Below are positions 8,001-11,148 of a stretch of DNA of 11,148 nt, piece by piece. Source of the stretch: an uncultured Holophagaceae bacterium (GTDB lineage Bacteria > Acidobacteriota > Holophagae > Holophagales > Holophagaceae); the NCBI GenBank assembly GCA_903876615.1, contig CAIRAS010000363.1:1-11148 (forward strand). Reading direction: 5' to 3'. The notes below the pieces were generated by a model that had not been told where the DNA came from, ran no database searches, and worked only from the letters and a program-made list of their open reading frames with translations. A program made the position numbers and the translations under genes. Each line of letters opens with the position of its first letter. The first letter of the stretch is position 1.

Positions 8001-10418
8001 CTGGGGGACGCCAACACGATCCGCCTCGGCACGGTCACCACCGGTGGCAGCCAGACTGCCCACACCAAGGCCTACATCGCCGGCGTCGCCGGCGCCTCAG
8101 GCCTGGGCACCACCCAGACCGTGGTGATCGACACCACCACGGGCCAGTTGGGCACGGCCGCCAGCGGCGCAGGCGCAGGATCGGTCACCAGCGTGGCGGC
8201 CCTGACGCTCACCAGCACCAGCGGGTCGGACCTGAGCTCCTCGGTGGCCACCGGGACCAGCACGCCCGTCATCACGCTCAACGTGCCCACGGCCTCGGCG
8301 ACGAACCGGGGGGCCCTGAGCTCCGGGGACTGGACGACCTTTAACGGCAAGGAGAATGCGCTCACCTTCAGCACGCCGCTCTCGCGCAGCACCAACACCA
8401 TCAGCGTCGCCACCTTTGGTGCGGCCGCAGCCGGTGTGGTTCCACAAAGCGGCGGCGGAAGCACGAACTTCCTCCGCGCGGATGGCACCTGGGCCACACC
8501 CGTGTCGGGTGGCGTCACTTCCGATCTACACAACAACGTCAAGGCTGGCAGCAGTGCCCTTGGTTCCCTTCCCCCCCCGACTTCCACCTATGGGGCTTAT
8601 AACGTCGCCGTCGGATCCTCCAGCCTGTTCAGCACCACGGTGGGGGTGAACAACACGGCTGTGGGCGAAAACGCCCTCTATGGCAACACCATCGGAGAAG
8701 TCAACACGGCCGTGGGGGCCTATGCGCTCCAGAGCCTTGCCGGTACCGCCGCGGCCACCAGCGGCAATACTGCCCTTGCGTCGTCCGCCCTCTCCGGCCT
8801 GACCACCGGCCAGTACAACACCGCTACGGGTTACTTGGCTCTTTCCGCCCTGACCACCGGCAGCACCAACACGGCGGTAGGATACCAGGCCGGTTTTGCT
8901 GGGTCTGGGACCTCCCTCGCGTATGGTACGGACACCATCTACCTCGGCTCGAAGAGCGGTGCCTCCGCCGCTGGGGTCTCGGGCACGCCCATCACCAACG
9001 AGATCGTCATCGGTGCCAACGCCACAGGGATGGGCAGCAACACGACCCTGATCGGCGGCACCTCGACCACAAAGACCTACATCAAGGGCATTCGCGGCGC
9101 CACGCTGGGAGGCTCCAGCCCCCAGACCGTGGTGATCGATTCCAACGGCCAGCTGTCCTCGGTCTCCAGCGGCGCAGGCGCAGGTTCGGTCACCAGCGTG
9201 GCGGCCCTGACGCTCACCAGCACCAGCGGGTCGGACCTGAGCTCCTCGGTGGCCACCGCGACCAGCACGCCGGTGATCACGCTCAACGTGCCCACAGCGT
9301 CGGCGGCGAACCGGGGCGCCCTCAGCGCCACGGACTGGAGCACCTTCAACGGGAAGGAAAGCGTCCTCACCTTCAGCACGCCGCTCTCGCGCAGCACCAA
9401 CACCATCAGCCTCGGCACCGTGGGCGTGGCCAACGGCGGCACGGGGCTGACCGCCGGCGGCAGCGACGGGCAAGTGCTCACCATGGTCAGCGGGGCGCCG
9501 GCCTGGGCGACGGCCAGCGGCCTCCCCTCTGATGCCAGCTCCAACACCCTCGCCGGGACCGGGGCCCTCCCGGTGACCAACACCTCCGGCGGGAACTCGG
9601 CCTTCGGCTACCAGGCGCTCAATAAAAACAGCGCGCTCACCAGCTACAGCACGGCGGTCGGCTGGAAGGCACTCAACAACAGCAGCGGCGACTTGAATAC
9701 GGCAGTGGGTGCCATGGCGCTGGATTACCTCACGTCCCCCTCCGGGAGCAACACCGCCCTGGGGGGCAATGCGGGCCTGGACCTGCTCACGGGTACCTCC
9801 AACACCTTCATCGGAACCAACGCCGGCCACAATGGCACCCCCCTGCAGTATGGAGACAACAACCTCTACCTTGGCGCCGACGCTGCAGCTTCGGCTGCGG
9901 GAACGGCCGGGACACCCATCACCAACGAGATCGTCATCGGCCAGGGAGCCACGGGCCTGGGCAGCAATAAGGTCCGAATCGGCAACAGCAGCGTGACTGT
10001 CATCCAGGGTCAGGTCGCCTGGACGAACACCTCCGATCGGCGCCTCAAGCAGGATATCGTGGACTCCCAACTGGGCCTGGCCTTCATCCAGAAGCTGCGC
10101 CCGGTCACCTACACCTTCATCACCCAGCCAACGGTCACCCACGAAGGGCTCATCGCCCAGGAAGTGGAAGCCGCGGCCCAGTCCCTCGGCACGGTATTCC
10201 ACGGGCTGCAGGTGCCCTCCAGGCCCGAGGACCACTACGCCCTCACCTACTCCGACTTGGTCATGCCCCTCATCAACGCCGCCAAGGAGCTCAAGGCCGA
10301 AAACGACCAGCTGCACTCGGAAGTGGACACGCTGAAGGCCGATAATCAGGCCACCAAGGCCGAGCTCGCTACCCTCAAGGCCCAGGTCGCCGCCATCCTC
10401 GCCCGGCTGCCGCAGTAG
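5004..10418 (+). CDS. Secreted fibre protein: collagen-like stalks, YadA-like head repeats, C-terminal S74 self-cleaving chaperone
   Basis: The 1804-residue product begins with a signal peptide (likely cleaved after PLRA, about residue 24) and AGGTGA lies 3 nt before the ATG. Residues about 38-188 are an N-terminal domain with YQGRL and NGARQFVF motifs. Collagen-like Gly-X-Y blocks follow at about 190-282, 338-383 and 439-488, interrupted by two GDFYVN/FGPK modules. Residues about 505-570 carry the fibre-type motif [11 protein letters not shown] and [10 protein letters not shown]. Three Gly/Ser/Thr/Asn-rich YadA-like blocks with NTAVG/NTALG-type repeats span about 833-996, 1173-1330 and 1510-1661. 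The C-terminus is a peptidase S74 (intramolecular chaperone) domain with S1677 and K1682 in SDRRLK, plus LRPVTYTF and GLIAQEVE, ending in a coiled coil (about 1757-1804). In this family the domain drives trimerisation and is cut off before the Ser. The product is probably a trimeric surface adhesin or appendage; a phage tail fibre is less likely given the signal peptide and absent phage genes. Confidence 0.92.
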   Translation: MRHSFLTPTIAALVACTALPPLRAQELPVAAAVDAAPAPTLAYQGRLLEGGAAANGARQFVFGILDSAGLEQWSSGPLTLTVTEGLYSVVLGSTGMPTLPVALLGKAGLKLHVTLAGQALTPDVAIVPAFQARSAWEVTGTFGGDLGGTQNQILVMKLQGMPLDLTSSAPTSGQALVFNGTKWVPSSVAGTPGPAGATGATGAQGPIGLTGLTGLTGLTGPAGATGPQGLQGVAGVPGVAGAAGGAGVAGAQGAAGATGFAGQTGAQGPAGSQGAQGVSGSNGQVLIAGNAALSGTVDPSAGVGANGDFYVNTTTNMIFGPKTGSGWPSGSVSIVGPQGQQGLQGPQGPQGLAGANGVNGATGPQGAQGVAGATGPQGVTGTAGQILIAGKAALSGTTNPGNSVGVDGDFYVNITTNMVFGPKTSSVWPSGSVSIVGPQGAQGLQGSAGAQGAAGATGPQGLTGATGSAGPVGPQGSKGDTGATGPAGVSPLTLSGTSVVYTAGSLGIGSSTPDASALVDLASTSKGFLPPRMTAAQRAAIATPAAGLLVYQSDGTAGLYQFDGAAWAQVGGGSGGGSGTVTSVTKTAGSAITIGGTAAAPTVGLDPTALTLTQAQITGLSTDLAAKVPTSTTVNGHALSANVTVSASDLTTGTLPHAQLPTLAKADVGLGNVDNTTDASKPVSSATVTALGLKASLDSAPTFTGNVTAPTFVGALSGNATTATSATTAGSATTAAGLSATLAVGSGGTGSTTRNFVDLTSSETIAGTKTFSSPIVGSITGNAATATSAATAAGLSATLAVTSGGTGLNSGGSSGQVLTMVGSAPAWQAAATMTSDASGNTKGGGSALGSLSTGTNNTAIGSTALGAKTTGNYNTALGNAAGEVSTAASNTTLIGFSAGRAAGTGSTIVGANAATTHTGAYNAALGDYTLGGNSATGSFNVAVGSAALPAATSAASNTAVGYYAGQQLTTGGKNILLGQYAGQNLVATGNNIILGHDGVLGDANTIRLGTVTTGGSQTAHTKAYIAGVAGASGLGTTQTVVIDTTTGQLGTAASGAGAGSVTSVAALTLTSTSGSDLSSSVATGTSTPVITLNVPTASATNRGALSSGDWTTFNGKENALTFSTPLSRSTNTISVATFGAAAAGVVPQSGGGSTNFLRADGTWATPVSGGVTSDLHNNVKAGSSALGSLPPPTSTYGAYNVAVGSSSLFSTTVGVNNTAVGENALYGNTIGEVNTAVGAYALQSLAGTAAATSGNTALASSALSGLTTGQYNTATGYLALSALTTGSTNTAVGYQAGFAGSGTSLAYGTDTIYLGSKSGASAAGVSGTPITNEIVIGANATGMGSNTTLIGGTSTTKTYIKGIRGATLGGSSPQTVVIDSNGQLSSVSSGAGAGSVTSVAALTLTSTSGSDLSSSVATATSTPVITLNVPTASAANRGALSATDWSTFNGKESVLTFSTPLSRSTNTISLGTVGVANGGTGLTAGGSDGQVLTMVSGAPAWATASGLPSDASSNTLAGTGALPVTNTSGGNSAFGYQALNKNSALTSYSTAVGWKALNNSSGDLNTAVGAMALDYLTSPSGSNTALGGNAGLDLLTGTSNTFIGTNAGHNGTPLQYGDNNLYLGADAAASAAGTAGTPITNEIVIGQGATGLGSNKVRIGNSSVTVIQGQVAWTNTSDRRLKQDIVDSQLGLAFIQKLRPVTYTFITQPTVTHEGLIAQEVEAAAQSLGTVFHGLQVPSRPEDHYALTYSDLVMPLINAAKELKAENDQLHSEVDTLKADNQATKAELATLKAQVAAILARLPQ
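5625..5660 (+). repeat. 9-bp tandem repeat GGCCTCACC x4 in the first collagen-like block
   Basis: Four exact copies of GGCCTCACC run from 5625 to 5660 and encode Gly-Leu-Thr four times within the Gly-X-Y stalk. Slippage here would change stalk length in whole triplets without breaking the frame. Identical codons across all four copies suggest recent expansion. Confidence 0.9.
5850..6020 (+). repeat. Inter-collagen GDFYVN/FGPK module, copy 1
   Basis: This encodes a non-collagen module ([37 protein letters not shown]; about residues 283-339) between the first and second collagen-like blocks. It matches 6153-6323 at an offset of 303 bp (101 codons). Modules with a GDFY-x-N and GPK signature commonly punctuate collagen-like bacterial proteins. 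Confidence 0.8.
6153..6323 (+). repeat. Inter-collagen GDFYVN/FGPK module, copy 2
   Basis: This is the second copy of the module at 5850-6020 (about residues 384-440), separating collagen-like blocks two and three. Differences are partly amino-acid changing (GNAALSGT to GKAALSGT), so it is older than the 9-bp expansion. Confidence 0.8.
8115..8405 (+). repeat. Long internal repeat in the fibre gene, copy 1
   Basis: Positions 8115-8405 and 9123-9410 encode nearly the same segment ([44 protein letters not shown]). The offset is 1005 bp (335 codons) over most of its length. The repeat links the end of one YadA-like block to the next, so the fibre appears to have grown by duplicating a linker plus head-block unit. 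Confidence 0.85.
9123..9410 (+). repeat. Long internal repeat in the fibre gene, copy 2
   Basis: This is the partner of 8115-8405, one codon shorter near its start. The nucleotide match is near perfect from about 9172 to 9300, which makes it a plausible substrate for recombination that would delete or add a 335-codon fibre segment in frame. Confidence 0.85.
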
Positions 10419-10434
10419 GGGCTACCGGGTGCAA

Positions 10435-10474
10435 TGTCAGGAATTGTCAGGAGTTGTCAGAAAGTGTTAGCGGC
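10435..10474 (+). promoter_or_regulatory. Direct-repeat array 4 upstream of the second fibre gene
   Basis: The units are TGTCAGGAAT (10435), TGTCAGGAGT (10445) and TGTCAGAAAG (10455), followed by TGTTAGCGGC (10465), all in 10-bp register. The array begins 17 bp after the first fibre gene ends and finishes 90 bp before the second fibre gene starts. ACTTTATC at 10505-10512 lies at the same distance from the array start as the T-rich box downstream of array 3 and may be a -10 region. Confidence 0.78.
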
Positions 10475-10564
10475 TTTCATTGGCCGCCCGCTCGGCGCGA
10501 TGGGACTTTATCCAAGCGAGGGTCCAGCCATGGAGCCCATGCGCCCTTGCTCCGGGTGAACACC

Positions 10565-11148
10565 ATGCGTCCTGCCTTCCTGACCCCCACCATCGCCACC
10601 CTCATCGCCTGGGGCAGCCCCATGCTGCCCGCCCAGGAGGTCCCGGCCATGGTGACCGCCGACCCAGCGCCGGCGCCAACGATGACCTACCAGGGCCGCC
10701 TGGTGGAGGGGTCGACGGTGGTCAATGGGGCGCGGCAGTTTGTGTTCAGCATCCTGGATGGCACCGGGGTGGAGCTCTGGAACTCCGGCACCCTGACCCT
10801 GACAGTCACCGATGGCCTCTATGCCGTCGGCCTGGGCGGCTCGGGGATGCCGCCCATCCCGACCGCGCTGCTGGGCAAGGCGGGCCTGAAGCTCCACGCT
10901 GTGCTGTCGGGTCAGGCGATGACACCGGATGTCTCCATCATGCCGGCCTTCCAGGCCAACGCCGCCTGGGCCGTTACCGGCCCCTTCAGCGGGGACGTCA
11001 CGGGCACCCAGAACCAGCTGCTGGTCCTGAAGCTGCAGGGCACCCCCCTGGACCTCACCACCCATGCCCCCACCAGCGGCCAGGCCCTGGTGTTCAACGG
11101 TGCCTCGTGGGTGCCCTCCAGCGTGGCGGGTCCCACGGGCCCCCAGGG
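10565..11148 (+). CDS. Second fibre protein, N-terminal part (signal peptide, YQGRL domain, start of collagen-like stalk; runs off right edge)
   Basis: The frame is open from ATG 10565 to the edge (194 codons visible). GGGTGAA sits just upstream (about 10549-10555). The product begins with a signal peptide (likely cleaved after MLPA, about residue 23) and an N-terminal domain that aligns without gaps to that of the 5004 gene for most of its length: [46 protein letters not shown] and WVPSSVAG are shared. The last visible residues, GPTGPQ, show a collagen-like stalk starting at the same place as in the paralogue. It is probably another long surface fibre, though whether it has an S74 C-terminus cannot be seen. 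Unlike the 5004 gene it has its own direct-repeat array (10435-10474), so it may be controlled separately. Confidence 0.87.
   Translation, partial: MRPAFLTPTIATLIAWGSPMLPAQEVPAMVTADPAPAPTMTYQGRLVEGSTVVNGARQFVFSILDGTGVELWNSGTLTLTVTDGLYAVGLGGSGMPPIPTALLGKAGLKLHAVLSGQAMTPDVSIMPAFQANAAWAVTGPFSGDVTGTQNQLLVLKLQGTPLDLTTHAPTSGQALVFNGASWVPSSVAGPTGPQ

Noticed and set aside
8526..10316. Long minus-strand frame (596 codons) antisense to the fibre gene
   Set aside because: This is an open antisense frame of the kind GC-rich repetitive coding DNA often gives; no domains are recognisable and its repeats mirror those of the fibre gene.

Overview
The window is GC-rich, has short intergenic gaps, and holds no rRNA, tRNA, CRISPR array, transposase or phage structural gene that I can see. 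Long secreted repeat proteins, an outer-membrane barrel and lipoprotein-like signals point to a Gram-negative bacterium. The mix of Ig-like proteins and collagen-like/S74 fibres would fit Acidobacteriota (Holophaga/Geothrix-like), but that assignment is inference from style, not from a marker gene.

Layout. (1) Minus strand, 1-1834: the 5' 611 codons of a long open frame that runs off the left edge. It encodes a lipoprotein-like, multi-domain Ig-like surface protein with in-frame 516-bp repeats. (2) 1835-2397: a divergent intergenic region with two direct-repeat arrays, one facing each neighbour. (3) Plus strand, 2398-3129: an OmpR/PhoB-type response regulator with no kinase gene in the window. 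(4) 3137-3176: a third array, then 3275-4264 (Pro/Ala-rich linker plus outer-membrane beta-barrel) and, a few bases on, 4275-4808 (a short lipoprotein-like protein whose Ig-like domain is a close relative of the one in gene 1). (5) 4809-5003: an intergenic stretch with CCACGAAGA-type repeats and a perfect 12-bp inverted repeat. (6) 5004-10418: an 1804-residue secreted fibre protein combining collagen-like stalks, YadA-like head repeats and a C-terminal S74 self-cleaving chaperone. (7) 10435-10474: a fourth array, then 10565 to the right edge, the start of a second fibre protein with a closely related N-terminal domain.

The most interesting signal is regulatory. Four arrays, each of three direct repeats spaced exactly 10 bp apart (consensus TGTCAGGAAT) followed by a TGTT half-repeat in the same register, lie in front of four transcription units: the Ig-like protein, the response regulator itself, the barrel/lipoprotein pair and the second fibre. 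Tandem direct repeats with a helical-turn period are the usual kind of target for OmpR/PhoB regulators. The simplest reading is an autoregulated response regulator controlling a local set of cell-surface proteins. That link is inference; the repeats, their spacing and their placement are directly visible.
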